Positions 1-8,324 of a stretch of 64,000 bases of DNA are shown piece after piece (position 1 is the first letter of the stretch; the number at the start of each line of letters is the position of its first letter). The position numbers and the translations under genes are program-made. The DNA lies in contig JAHQJS010000005.1 of assembly GCA_019057385.1 (NCBI GenBank), positions 62,001 through 126,000 on the forward strand, given 5' to 3'. The notes beneath the pieces were generated by a model. It saw nothing but the letters and a program-made list of their open reading frames with translations. It searched no databases and was not told where the DNA came from. This stretch comes from Candidatus Borrarchaeum weybense (GTDB lineage: Archaea; Asgardarchaeota; Sifarchaeia; Borrarchaeales; Borrarchaeaceae).

Positions 1-507
1 AAAGTCTTTAAAATTACAGATAACATAGGTGCAGCGTGTGCAGGATTTATGGCAGATATGGACTCTTTGATAAGAACAATTGAAGCACATTCGCGGCTCT
101 ATAATTTAGAATCTAGAAAGCCAATGTCAGTTCGTGCGGCCGCAAAACTTATGTCTAATATATTATTTGGTAGACGGTTTGCACCGTTATTGACAGAAAC
201 ATTAGTAGCTGGTATGGATTCTGACGGAATTCCAAGTTTATTTGTTCTTGATCCCGCTGGTTCCGTACTTGATGATAAGTTCGCTTGTGCGGGAACTGGT
301 GCTTCGATTGCGATTGGTGTCCTTGAAAGTGGTTATCGAGATGATCTTTCAGCAGAGGAAGGAAAGAAACTGGTTCTTAGTGCTATGAAATCCGCAATCG
401 CGAGAGATGCTGCTAGTGGCGATGGTTGTGATCTGCTAGTAATAACAAAAGATGGTACAGAAGAAACTTTCATGCAAGTCTCACAAATTGAACAAATGTC
501 TCAGTAA
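1..507 (+). CDS. psmB: Proteasome beta subunit (5' partial)
   Basis: C-terminal 168 residues of an archaeal 20S proteasome beta subunit, the N-terminal-nucleophile protease subunit of the core particle. The reading frame is open from base 1, so the propeptide and catalytic threonine lie outside the window. The visible part has the usual beta-subunit core: a KIT-like strand followed by IGAACAGFMADM, the helix with SLIRTIEAHSRLY, then SLFVLDPAGSVLDDKFACAGTG and a late GDGCDLLVITKDG strand. The match to the family is clear. The next gene starts about 160 bases downstream with no overlap. Confidence 0.9.
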   Translation, partial: KVFKITDNIGAACAGFMADMDSLIRTIEAHSRLYNLESRKPMSVRAAAKLMSNILFGRRFAPLLTETLVAGMDSDGIPSLFVLDPAGSVLDDKFACAGTGASIAIGVLESGYRDDLSAEEGKKLVLSAMKSAIARDAASGDGCDLLVITKDGTEETFMQVSQIEQMSQ

Positions 508-663
508 AACAAATTTAATTATTTTCCTATCAGTTTATACTGTGCCAACACTTTTACTATTGGTTTTATCAACCAGAAGACGGAATTCTTGAGCTAAATT
601 TGAATATTAGAAACCAATTATTCTTTTATTTATCAAAAACAAGAAGTATCTTAGGAATTGCAA

Positions 664-1170
664 ATGTCAGAAGAAACCTTATGGAGAGACTACTGGAAGA
701 ATGTAGCATCCTGTTTCAATAATGAAATAGCGAACCAATTAAATATTGAGCCTTTAACTTTAAAAGAATTTAAGCTTATATCACTAAAGAAACTTGCACG
801 AAAACTTTATGAGGCGTGTAAAAATCACCAAGACAAACTAGATGCCATTATTTCTCTCTGTACAAAAGCCAAATTCTCTCAAAATGTATTGAGAAACGTA
901 AGTAGGGTTCCATGGGGCTATGTAGTCACATATAGTCAGATTGCAAAATCAACTGAAAACCCAAAGGCTGCACGAGCTGTTGGTAATATTATGAGAAGAA
1001 ACCCATTCCCATTTATTGTACCATGTCATCGTGTGGTTCGTAATGATGGATCTATTGGTGGATTCATGGGTGGATTCCAAAATAGCACAAAAGTAAAGGA
1101 AAAACTACTTGAGATGGAAGGTATTACATTTGAGAATAAACGCATAAATTTAAAGAAATATGGCTTTTAA
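664..1170 (+). CDS. ogt: Methylated-DNA--protein-cysteine methyltransferase
   Basis: Suicide alkyltransferase that takes the alkyl group off O6-alkylguanine in DNA onto a cysteine. The 168-residue protein contains the active-site motif PCHRVV (Cys121), preceded by the DNA-recognition helix region RVPWGYVVTYSQIAK and AARAVGNIMRRNPFPFIVP, and followed by GGFMGGF. The short N-terminal domain is poorly conserved, as is usual for the family. ATG at 664 was chosen over the in-frame TTG at 658. It stands alone between the proteasome gene and a two-gene unit. Confidence 0.9.
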   Translation: MSEETLWRDYWKNVASCFNNEIANQLNIEPLTLKEFKLISLKKLARKLYEACKNHQDKLDAIISLCTKAKFSQNVLRNVSRVPWGYVVTYSQIAKSTENPKAARAVGNIMRRNPFPFIVPCHRVVRNDGSIGGFMGGFQNSTKVKEKLLEMEGITFENKRINLKKYGF

Positions 1171-1200
1171 TCGAATGATTTGAGAATTAGGAGGGACAAA

Positions 1201-1557
1201 TTGCAGCCGTACAGAATCTTTACTGATCGTTTAGAGAAAGGTGAACTTAAGATAGATTGTATCGTATTAGAATTAGAGAACGCTTTGTTTTTAATAATCT
1301 CCGAAAAAGGTTATCGTGTTTCTACAATGGCTGGAGGTGTGCCTTCACCATCAGGAGTCTCTGATATGCGAGCAACATCTTTTAGAATTCTTGGGCATAA
1401 AAACCTACTTCTTGCAAGCGCTCTTGCTGAAAGAATCGCCCATTCGTTAAAAAAACTTGCTTTTGTAAGTGTAGCCACTAGAGAGGATGACCCTATTCAA
1501 AAATTAGTGCTTGAACTCGCCAATAAAGCTTTAGAAAAAGTGGGTGACTCCTCATGA
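1201..1557 (+). CDS. Small alpha/beta protein, faintly PAC4-like
   Basis: A 118-residue protein of unknown function. The start is taken as TTG at 1201 because a GGAGG lies six bases upstream; a longer frame from TTG at 1180 would run through that site. The pattern of strand-rich N-terminus (FTDRLEKGELKIDCIVLELENALFLII), a central SFRILGHKNLLLASALAERIAHSL and a final VSVATREDDPIQKLVLELANKALE resembles the layout of eukaryotic proteasome assembly chaperone 4, and a proteasome gene lies just upstream. This similarity is weak and remembered, not computed. It overlaps the ubiX start by four bases and is probably cotranscribed with it. Confidence 0.6.
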   Translation: MQPYRIFTDRLEKGELKIDCIVLELENALFLIISEKGYRVSTMAGGVPSPSGVSDMRATSFRILGHKNLLLASALAERIAHSLKKLAFVSVATREDDPIQKLVLELANKALEKVGDSS

Positions 1558-2135
1558 AATTAGTTGTCGGAGTAACCGGCGCTAGCGGCGTAATTTATGC
1601 GTTAAAACTATTGAAATTCTTACAGGAACAAACTAGTTCCGAAGTTCATCTTGTTATCTCGAATCCCGCTGAAATTGTTATTGAACATGAACTAGAAATG
1701 GATAAAAAGGAATTTCAAAAATTTGCAGCTTATTCTTATGAAATTGACGATTTTCTATCACCCATTGCAAGTGGATCTCAGCAATTTGATGCTATGATAA
1801 TCATACCGTGTTCTATGTCTTCCCTTGCCGCGATTGCACAGGGATACACAACAAATCTTTTGTTACGGGCAGCAGATATTAGCATAAAAGAAAAAAGAAC
1901 TCTCATTATAATGCCGAGAGAACTCCCTTTCAGTCCAATTCATTTAGAAAACATGCTTAAATTAGCTAATTTAGGTGTGCATATAGTACCCGCAGCACCT
2001 GGTTTCTATCATAAACCAAAACATATTGAAGATCTTGTGAATTTTGTTGTTGGTCGGATATTAGATCTATTACATATTCCACATAACTTGTTTTCGCGGT
2101 GGCCATCTAAAAAGACTAAACGAAATGATTCTTAA
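1554..2135 (+). CDS. ubiX: UbiX-family flavin prenyltransferase
   Basis: Makes prenylated FMN, the cofactor of UbiD-type decarboxylases, by joining a dimethylallyl group to FMN. The 193-residue protein shows the family signature in order: VGVTGASGVIYAL at the N-terminus for flavin binding, PCSMSSLAAIAQGYTTNLLLRAADI in the middle, and RELPFSPIHLENMLKLANLG followed by PAAPGFYHKP near the end. The ATG overlaps the stop of the preceding gene (ATGA), indicating translational coupling. No ubiD decarboxylase gene is present in this window. Confidence 0.9.
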   Translation: MKLVVGVTGASGVIYALKLLKFLQEQTSSEVHLVISNPAEIVIEHELEMDKKEFQKFAAYSYEIDDFLSPIASGSQQFDAMIIIPCSMSSLAAIAQGYTTNLLLRAADISIKEKRTLIIMPRELPFSPIHLENMLKLANLGVHIVPAAPGFYHKPKHIEDLVNFVVGRILDLLHIPHNLFSRWPSKKTKRNDS

Positions 2136-2235
2136 CAAGCATTTAGTTGACTTCTGGGAATAATTACACCAAATAAACTCTCTATGCGTTTTAGGGATGT
2201 AGTTCACAAAAACTAGTTGATTTTATCAAAACTTG

Positions 2236-2250
2236 TGGTCTTTATATACT
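2236..2250 (+). promoter_or_regulatory. TATA box for the gene at 2359
   Basis: TCTTTATATACTA is a good archaeal TATA element about 110 bases upstream of the coiled-coil gene, implying a fairly long leader. Assigned by sequence only. Confidence 0.4.
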
Positions 2251-2358
2251 ATTTTTCATTTTTGTCTACGCTCTAATAGAGCCCCACATTTCTAGAAGAG
2301 ATGTACAGTTAATCACTAATACATCATTTCTAAACCAGATTTCCTTAGGTGAGAGACC

Positions 2359-2640
2359 ATGACTGAGGCAATTACAACCACGAGTACTGAAGTAACGCAA
2401 GAAGATCTACAAAAACTCTATAAGAAACAGACTGATTTAATTGCGGAAAAAATCAAATATGAACTAGTAATTGGAGATATCCTTCATGCTTTTGATACTA
2501 GAGATGCCCTGAAATGGAACAAAGCAAAAAAAATAGCAAAGATGGAACTTTTGAACAAATATATTCTTCAGTACAACCAGGTAAGAAAACAACTCATTGA
2601 AATAAATAAGACAATTAGGGCATTAGAAGAGCAAACATAG
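2359..2640 (+). CDS. Small coiled-coil protein, unknown
   Basis: A 93-residue charged protein that I do not recognise. A Ser/Thr/Glu-rich N-terminal stretch of about 15 residues is followed by two long predicted helices (EDLQKLYKKQTDLIAEKIKY and KAKKIAKMELLNKYILQYNQ) with heptad-like spacing, and a final helix ending in IRALEEQT. ATG is preceded by GGTGAGAG, a plausible ribosome site. It stands alone. No catalytic or metal-binding residues are evident, so a structural or scaffold role is only a guess. Confidence 0.55.
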   Translation: MTEAITTTSTEVTQEDLQKLYKKQTDLIAEKIKYELVIGDILHAFDTRDALKWNKAKKIAKMELLNKYILQYNQVRKQLIEINKTIRALEEQT

Positions 2641-2712
2641 ACTTAATTCTATTCTACTATTAATTCTGCACTGCACTAGCTTATTTTCATGGTTTAATCA
2701 CAGTAAGAGATA

Positions 2713-2967
2713 TTATATCATGCTATGAAGTCTTAGGCGTTTTTTTTCCCATGAGATGGTACCTTTATCGACCATATGATCGATAAGTTCACTTATTCGG
2801 TGTTTAAGATCCTCAACCGATGATGAAGTTGTATACTGTATTAATTCAATCAATTCATCAAATTTTGGAAATTTACCAGTTTGGTTATGAAATTGGTCAA
2901 TGAAGAATTTCAAATCCTCTTCACTGATGCTACTAAAATCGCCACTCATAACTAAAATCGCCGCCAC
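2713..2967 (-). CDS. Small acidic helical protein, unknown
   Basis: An 84-residue frame starting at GTG (2967) or ATG (2949); neither has a clear ribosome site. Residues about 10-75 are helical and acidic (ISEEDLKFFIDQFHNQTGKF, then VEDLKHRISELIDHMVDKGT) and end with a small basic hairpin WEKKRLRLHS. The alternation of helices with a short beta turn would fit a winged-helix-like fold, but no recognisable family emerges. Read as probably real because the composition is protein-like and there is no competing frame. Confidence 0.45.
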   Translation of the reverse strand: MAAILVMSGDFSSISEEDLKFFIDQFHNQTGKFPKFDELIELIQYTTSSSVEDLKHRISELIDHMVDKGTISWEKKRLRLHSMI

Positions 2968-3356
2968 AAATTCAATTAGAAGAGTTGGTGAAATTATTTC
3001 TCATATCATGAGAATTTCTTATCTATAAAATAATTAATTTTTCTCGTTTAACTAAGGAAAAAATCTATGATTGAAATCAGTAGTATAGCATCAAAGTCTT
3101 TTGTCAAACTGGATTTGCAGTTTTTTCCAATATGTTTCTTTTCTTCCACTTTTTCCACTTCCTTCTTAATTTAAAGATTACACATCGGATAGTGGTTCCA
3201 AATAAAAAATCATAATTTAAGAACTATAGTTAAAAAGTCGGCTTCACGTATAAAAAGAAATTGTCTTTGAAGTAATCTTGCAATATAGGTGACCTATGGT
3301 CTGGGGTAAATCCATTTTTTCAATATGTTTCTTTTCTTCCACCTTTCTACTCCCTT
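2968..3356. other. Intergenic stretch with duplicated gene-start fragments
   Basis: No convincing gene. Two stretches, about 3121-3180 and 3316-3357, are near-copies of each other (both contain AATATGTTTCTTTTCTTCCAC) and, on the minus strand, also resemble the 5' end of the gene at 3809. They look like repeated translation-start regions, purine-rich leader plus a few Glu/Lys codons, left by duplication. Confidence 0.4.
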
Positions 3357-3809
3357 TTAGCTATAAAATAACAGTTTCTGTTGCAATTCAGTCTGCGCTA
3401 TTTGTTGTTTTATTGCAGAAATGCCGACTTTAGCTTCCGTCATATCTCCGCCTATTTTGTAACGTTCGGTCAAATCATATTGCCCTTTCTTGACTTCCTT
3501 CAGTTCATAACTAACATAATAGACGGTTTTTATGTAATTACTTTTGCAGTGCAGACATTTTGCTTCTCCAGAAACCGCTTTAGTTTCAACTGCTTCATAG
3601 ACGAATTGCATTTTACCAAAGTCTAGCTTAATGATATTGTAACGTTCCATTTTTTCTTTATCATCGAAGACTATTGTCATTGTTCCATCTCGATTTATGG
3701 CGGCAACTTCTCTAGGAAACTTTTGGTGAACGAGCCTCGCAATGAGATAGCCTAGGGACTGGGGTAGATCATATTTTGCTTCAGAGGTCTTTTCCTCCAT
3801 TTTTTCCAC
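3357..3809 (-). CDS. Hypothetical protein with one CxxC
   Basis: A 150-residue protein of unknown function. The first 60 residues contain a strand-rich segment with FPREVAAINRDGTMTIVFDDKE, which looks like a small beta domain. A single CLHCKSNYIKTVYYVSYE motif near the middle could bind metal only as half of a site. The rest is charged and helical up to the end (IAQTELQQKLLFYS). The ATG follows a GAGGTGGAAAAA leader that recurs twice downstream in the intergenic DNA. Confidence 0.5.
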   Translation of the reverse strand: MEKMEEKTSEAKYDLPQSLGYLIARLVHQKFPREVAAINRDGTMTIVFDDKEKMERYNIIKLDFGKMQFVYEAVETKAVSGEAKCLHCKSNYIKTVYYVSYELKEVKKGQYDLTERYKIGGDMTEAKVGISAIKQQIAQTELQQKLLFYS

Positions 3810-4269
3810 CTCTTTTTTAATTTATGATGCAAATAAATTTGATTTACTAATAGATAAAGATACAAATGGTTTGGAAATCGAGGGGATTGTTAACGATATC
3901 TTCAATTAACTTTTCGGATCCATCTCTTAAATTACTTGTGGGAAATCTCTACGCTGTTCTCAACTCTTATGCTCCAAGAACCGCTAAAGTGAGGTATAAT
4001 GTAATTTACTTGTATCAATAAATTAATCGAAATATCGCCATATATAGATACACAACAATAAGTTAAAAATACATCGATAGCGGAAATTTAAGATTAACAC
4101 GAACTGTCATGTTTCTTGTAAAGTTCGCAGGATCATGTTTCATTATCATTTACATCAACAGATCCTTTGATGTTTCTTTCAGTAACCACAATACTAAGAA
4201 ATATATAATGTCCACGAACGAAAGAATGATACATACTATTAATTGAATAAATTGAAAGGAAAGAAAAAA
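3810..4269. other. Intergenic stretch, promoter plus possible gene remnants
   Basis: AT-rich DNA between divergent genes. A TATA-like AAATATATAATG at about 4199-4210 probably drives the winged-helix gene at 4270. Short open stretches around 3835-4020 read like fragments of coding sequence but have no start, no ribosome site and frequent stops, so I do not call them genes. Confidence 0.35.
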
Positions 4270-4455
4270 ATGGCTAATAAGGAACAGATGATAATAGATG
4301 CGATGAAGAAAGCAAACAAACCCGTAAGACCTGGAGACATCGCAAAAATGACAGACTTAGAATCGAAGGAAATTTCTAAAATTATAAAGGAGTTAAAGAA
4401 GAGCGGAAAGGTTGTCGTTCCTAAAAGGTGCTATTACATACTAGTTGATGAATAA
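4270..4455 (+). CDS. Small winged-helix DNA-binding protein
   Basis: A 61-residue protein that is little more than one helix-turn-helix: QMIIDAMKKANKPVRPGDIA, then MTDLESKEISKIIKELKKSG as the recognition helix region, and a beta wing VVVPKRCYYILVDE. ATG at 4270 was preferred over the upstream ATG at 4243 because it gives the compact domain and follows an AAAGGAAAG stretch. Probably a local transcription regulator; its target is unknown. It lies tail to tail with the recombinase gene. Confidence 0.65.
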   Translation: MANKEQMIIDAMKKANKPVRPGDIAKMTDLESKEISKIIKELKKSGKVVVPKRCYYILVDE

Positions 4456-4489
4456 AAAAACAAGTTTCATTTCTAAAAAGCTAGCGAGT

Positions 4490-5923
4490 CTATAATTTCT
4501 TTGAAATGTCGAGAATTCGTTCCATCTTAGTAATACGTTCTTCGAGATTTTTAATTGCTTTATCCTTTTCTCTAATTTCTTTTTCTATCTGATTGAGTCT
4601 TCCGACACCCTCTCTGCTAAAAGGTGCTTTCATGTATTCAGAAGCGATCCAACCAAGATCATGTCTATCAAAATAGTTCTCTTTTGATCCTTCGAGTTTA
4701 TGACCCATTAATGCTTCTGCAAGGTCGTTATCAATGGGTGCTTTGTAGAACATTTTTCTAAAACTCTTTCGAAGTAGGTGCGCCCATATTCGGTCAGGGT
4801 CTAAACCGATTTTCTTAGCACTACGTTTCACAATACGATTTACTGAATCGTGATAGAGAGGTCTACCATTTTCACGATAACTTTCAGAAGCAAATACAAT
4901 GTCGTCATCTTTTGGTTTCCATCCTTCTGTTTCTTTTCTCCACTCGATATAAGTTTTCAATGCTTCAGCAGCTTCGTCTTGTAGGAAGGTATAATAGTAG
5001 GTGAGTTGATAATTAATGAGTTTGGTGTCTATGTCTGATGTAATTTTGAGATGAATAGGAACGGTTAATTTTGGTTCGACAAATGCTTTAATCATTCCAT
5101 ATGTCCAGCGGCGAATACAATTACTTCTAACTCCGCTTTGAAACAAACACAGAATCAATGCTCTATTCCTTAACGATCCTGCACTATCAGCCATACGGTA
5201 GATTTCTTCCTTTTGTGGTATTTGTTGAATACGAGTTCTTTTAGCAGTTCTTTTTACCTTATCCCTTTTGGTAAACGGTATTCTTCGTCGATGATAATCA
5301 AAAAACGATCTTAATACTATATAGATTTTTCGAGCGGTCTCGTTCTTTCCTTCTTTAATATATTTTTGTTTAACTAGCGTATATTTCTTAATTATCTCTT
5401 CTGGTGATAGAGATAAAAGGTCTGGTGGTTTTAGTTTTGAGTGGTCAAGAAAATAATTCATACAACTCAGATAACCGTCGCGAGTACCAGTAGATTTATA
5501 GTCATTTATCCAAAGATTGATTTCGTCGTAATCCAATAGCCAACCATAGACTTTTTCTGTCATGGGAATTTTTACAAAACGACCATACTCGTCTTGACGT
5601 TCTCCTAAAGGTTTTTCTATTTTTTTATTGTGATAACGCAAAAAATTATTTACTGCTGCTCTCATTTTCCAAAAACTACGATCTCTTAATGTTTCTTTTA
5701 GTTCTTTGAAAGTACGGTCAAAAAGAACGCTGATTTCTTCAGGTGTTTGATCTAAAAGTGTTTGTGGTGTGGTGTTTGTCTTTTTGCAGAAATGAGATAA
5801 ATTAGTTATACGCTCTCGCTGAGTGCTTTCTTTATTTGTATCAACAATCCATTCAGTTACAGACTTGAAATTTAAAAGCCAATCATAAGATTTCCGTTTG
5901 CTTCGAGTCAAGATTTTTGACAA
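4490..5923 (-). CDS. Tyrosine recombinase (integrase family)
   Basis: A 477-residue site-specific recombinase. The catalytic domain has the expected residues: Arg266 in SGVRSNCIR, His382 and Arg385 in AHLLRKSF, His408 in MGHKL, and the nucleophile Tyr417 in ENYFDRH. Two similar helical core-binding segments lie upstream, about residues 20-100 and 135-215, each with a W(I/L)-xx-(D/Y) start and a PEEI helix, suggesting an internally duplicated DNA-binding arm. The last 40 residues form a coiled coil. No tRNA or clear att site is seen next to it, so it could be a resident XerA-like enzyme or the remnant of an integrated element. Confidence 0.85.
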   Translation of the reverse strand: MSKILTRSKRKSYDWLLNFKSVTEWIVDTNKESTQRERITNLSHFCKKTNTTPQTLLDQTPEEISVLFDRTFKELKETLRDRSFWKMRAAVNNFLRYHNKKIEKPLGERQDEYGRFVKIPMTEKVYGWLLDYDEINLWINDYKSTGTRDGYLSCMNYFLDHSKLKPPDLLSLSPEEIIKKYTLVKQKYIKEGKNETARKIYIVLRSFFDYHRRRIPFTKRDKVKRTAKRTRIQQIPQKEEIYRMADSAGSLRNRALILCLFQSGVRSNCIRRWTYGMIKAFVEPKLTVPIHLKITSDIDTKLINYQLTYYYTFLQDEAAEALKTYIEWRKETEGWKPKDDDIVFASESYRENGRPLYHDSVNRIVKRSAKKIGLDPDRIWAHLLRKSFRKMFYKAPIDNDLAEALMGHKLEGSKENYFDRHDLGWIASEYMKAPFSREGVGRLNQIEKEIREKDKAIKNLEERITKMERILDISKKL

Positions 5924-6070
5924 TATATCATCCTCCTCTTTGTTGAAGAAAGATCGCTGACTTCATATTAAAAAGAGATATATAAGGGTACCGCAGTAAG
6001 TCACCAAAACGATGTTATTACGCTCTGGCTGAGCAGTAAACTAATAGTCTAAACTCTGACAAGTTTTCAT

Positions 6071-6706
6071 TTATTCATCTTTTTTTGCGCTTTTTAAAAA
6101 AATTGTAAGCTGTGCAAGTCTCTTAACCATCTTATGGATTGATTTGAGACCCACTTCGTCCTCTTTGGTTCCCTCGGCTTTTTGGTCCTTTGACCAAATA
6201 GTTCCCCCTAGGTTCGCGCCAAAACTTCCTCCCCCGACCGGAAGCATGAAATTTATTATGTAGAAATCGATGATCGTCTTAATTGTTGGTTCTTGACCTC
6301 CTATTCTATCGCCCCCAGAAGCGATCGCTCCACCTACTTTGTTCTTAAAAATATGAATATCTTTTGCAACTAAGGCACGGCATCGATCAAGTATTGCTTT
6401 TGTCTGAGCGGATACATTTCCCTGATAAACAGGTGAACCGATAATCCACGCATCTGCCCATACTAATTTCTGAAAAAGTTCCTGTGACACGTCATCGTCC
6501 TTATGTACACATTTGCCCTCTTTTTTTCGTACGCATAAATCACAATGAATACAGAACTTGATATTCTTTTTATGTGCGGAAAAGTAATCAGTCTTAACGT
6601 TATATTTCTCACGAGCGTATCTTAATGCTTCGTTCACTGCGAAATCAGTTGATCCTAGCCTAGGACTGCCAGAGATCCCAAGTATTTTAATTTGATCATT
6701 GGTCAT
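6071..6706 (-). CDS. NADPH-dependent FMN reductase / iron-sulfur flavoprotein family
   Basis: A 211-residue flavodoxin-like protein that reduces or uses FMN. ILGISGSPRLGSTDFAV at the N-terminus is the FMN-phosphate loop. CIHCDLCVRKKEGKC in residues about 52-67 is the compact Cys motif of the iron-sulfur flavoprotein subfamily. DAWIIGSPVYQGNVSAQTKA is the isoalloxazine loop. The C-terminal third carries a Gly-rich GGGSFGANLGGTIWSK. It lies in a minus-strand group with a membrane protein and AfpA, which is known in Archaeoglobus to exchange electrons with such flavoproteins. Confidence 0.85.
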   Translation of the reverse strand: MTNDQIKILGISGSPRLGSTDFAVNEALRYAREKYNVKTDYFSAHKKNIKFCIHCDLCVRKKEGKCVHKDDDVSQELFQKLVWADAWIIGSPVYQGNVSAQTKAILDRCRALVAKDIHIFKNKVGGAIASGGDRIGGQEPTIKTIIDFYIINFMLPVGGGSFGANLGGTIWSKDQKAEGTKEDEVGLKSIHKMVKRLAQLTIFLKSAKKDE

Positions 6707-6786
6707 TAATATCCCTCACTTGATGTAATTAAAGCGATTTATTGTCTAAAAAAAGGTTGTAAAAAAGTCTTTTGGAGAATTAAAAC

Positions 6787-7221
6787 TCAATACAGTGTGA
6801 GATAGACGAAGATTCCGCTAATCACCAGAAAATACCACAATAATAGTAGTATTATTCCTAATGTCTGATGTATACGTCGCTGCCTAGGTGGTAGAACCAT
6901 GACCGGGCTGTCTTTTGCCCTCCAAATAAACCCAAGAATGATATTAATTGCAGCTAATATCACAACCAAAGACGCAATTGTAGCATGTGCGATTGTTGAC
7001 GCCGCTTCAGCTATGGAAAGCAAAATAGAGAAACTAATGACCATTAACGCAACACCAAATACAATGTGAGCCACAAAAGAACTTAGCATTATCCAGTGGT
7101 GCCGAGTACCTCTATGCTTTCGTGCAAAATAGAAACCAAGCGTCAAGAGAATCGCTAAAATTATTTCTACAATCAAGATTGCATCGGAAATTAATGGTGC
7201 TTGTGCTCTAAAAATTACCAT
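6787..7221 (-). CDS. DUF420-like membrane protein
   Basis: A 144-residue protein with four hydrophobic segments (about residues 13-32, 44-67, 75-100 and 117-142). Conserved-looking histidines sit at the membrane edges: RGTRHHWIMLSSFVAHI and RQRRIHQTLGIILLL. The final YFLVISGIFVYLTLY closely recalls the end of DUF420 (YozB) proteins, which are associated with heme or quinone-linked membrane chemistry. Its position between two flavoproteins suggests a redox context, but this is inference. Confidence 0.65.
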   Translation of the reverse strand: MVIFRAQAPLISDAILIVEIILAILLTLGFYFARKHRGTRHHWIMLSSFVAHIVFGVALMVISFSILLSIAEAASTIAHATIASLVVILAAINIILGFIWRAKDSPVMVLPPRQRRIHQTLGIILLLLWYFLVISGIFVYLTLY

Positions 7222-7266
7222 CTTTTCCCTCCATTAATTATTAAAGTCCGTTTTATGAAAGTTCGG

Positions 7267-7836
7267 TTATAAAAAGCGATCTAATGTGGCACTTTTGCTA
7301 ACGATACTACGTATGTCTTCTGGTTTCTTCAGTACGGTGATACTTTGCATTTGACGAAGTTTCGCTACGTTTTCAACATCAATAGGTCGCATTGTTAATG
7401 TCAATTCCTTTCCACTAGGCAATATCGTTGTAACACTACCAAACTCTTGATCTACTGGTAAAATAAAAACAGGACATCCTCCCTTAATTCCCTGACTCAA
7501 AGAATTCGTGATTAAAGTATCTGCAATCCCGTGAACTATTTTGGCAGTTGTATTTGCTGATGACGGCGCAATGAGGAAGAAATCATATTTTCGTAGTTGT
7601 AATGAAGCAGCTAAGAATGGAGTATTTGCGTCCTTCTCAACCATTACTTTTCCAATCGTTTCTAAAGTATCCCAAAATTTATACATATCAGCAACAGTCT
7701 TGCCTGCTTTGCTCAAAAAAATTTTAACTTGAACTTTTTCTTCTTCTATAAGTTCTTTCATTATTTCTACTAACTCAGGAAGCATATCTCCTGCGCCCGT
7801 TATTCCCCATGCGATTCTTAAGTTCTTTTGCGACAT
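7267..7836 (-). CDS. afpA: Archaeoflavoprotein AfpA
   Basis: A 189-residue FMN protein of the UbiX/PPC-decarboxylase fold. RIAWGITGAGDMLPELVEIM is the N-terminal flavin loop, FFLIAPSSANTTAKIVHGIADTLITN is the typical second flavin motif, and GGCPVFILPVDQE follows. This pattern fits AfpA/DmrB-type archaeoflavoproteins, which take electrons from ferredoxin and pass them to iron-sulfur flavoproteins. The nearby iron-sulfur flavoprotein gene on the same strand supports that pairing. Confidence 0.8.
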   Translation of the reverse strand: MSQKNLRIAWGITGAGDMLPELVEIMKELIEEEKVQVKIFLSKAGKTVADMYKFWDTLETIGKVMVEKDANTPFLAASLQLRKYDFFLIAPSSANTTAKIVHGIADTLITNSLSQGIKGGCPVFILPVDQEFGSVTTILPSGKELTLTMRPIDVENVAKLRQMQSITVLKKPEDIRSIVSKSATLDRFL

Positions 7837-7985
7837 AGGTCTACCTCACTTAGCTCAAACTTAAAGTAACATTATGGCACTATCTCTATAAGAATCTATT
7901 TGTTGACAAATACCTCTTGTAAAAATTTAGATCGCGCAAAATTATCTTCACAGGTCATCTATTTTCTCTTATTTCGAACACTATA

Positions 7986-7997
7986 AGTTTAAATTTA
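7986..7997 (+). promoter_or_regulatory. TATA box of the sulfur-relay operon
   Basis: AGTTTAAATTTA about 65-75 bases before the first gene of the tusA-dsrE operon is the only good TATA-like element in the divergent region. Confidence 0.4.
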
Positions 7998-8061
7998 ATT
8001 TACCTATGCCTATATCGATTAAATTATAATGATACATAATGAAAGAACAAATACGGAGACT

Positions 8062-8313
8062 ATGACAATGTCAAATGATAAAAAAGCAGACAAAGTTTTG
8101 GATTGCCGTGGAATGCTATGCCCAGAACCAGTTTTAGAAACGAAAAAAAATATTAAAAATTTAGAAATTGGGCAAGTCCTAGAAGTTTTAGCCGATGACA
8201 GGGGCTCTGTAGAAGATATTCCACGATGGGCCAAAAGAACTAAACAAGAGTTTCTAGGTTATGAAGAAACAGATGAGGGCCACTATAGTTTCCTTATAAA
8301 ACGAATTAAGTAG
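8062..8313 (+). CDS. tusA: TusA/SirA-family sulfur carrier
   Basis: An 83-residue persulfide carrier. The signature DCRGMLCPEPVLETKK contains the CPxP motif whose cysteine carries the sulfane sulfur. A beta-alpha-beta-alpha-beta-beta pattern follows, ending in HYSFLIKRIK. ATG at 8062 or 8068 is favoured because CGGAGA lies just upstream of 8062; the longest frame begins at 8029. First gene of a five-gene unit with DsrE2 and the DsrEFH/TusDCB proteins, so it is the likely sulfur donor or acceptor for them. Confidence 0.9.
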   Translation: MTMSNDKKADKVLDCRGMLCPEPVLETKKNIKNLEIGQVLEVLADDRGSVEDIPRWAKRTKQEFLGYEETDEGHYSFLIKRIK

Positions 8314-8324
8314 GAGGAATTAAT

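Noticed and set aside
3381..3626. Plus-strand frame opposite the gene at 3357-3809
   Set aside because: Shadow of the minus-strand gene; composition and lack of a ribosome site.
4490..6070. Integrated provirus next to the recombinase
   Set aside because: No capsid, packaging ATPase or replication genes, and no tRNA attachment site nearby.
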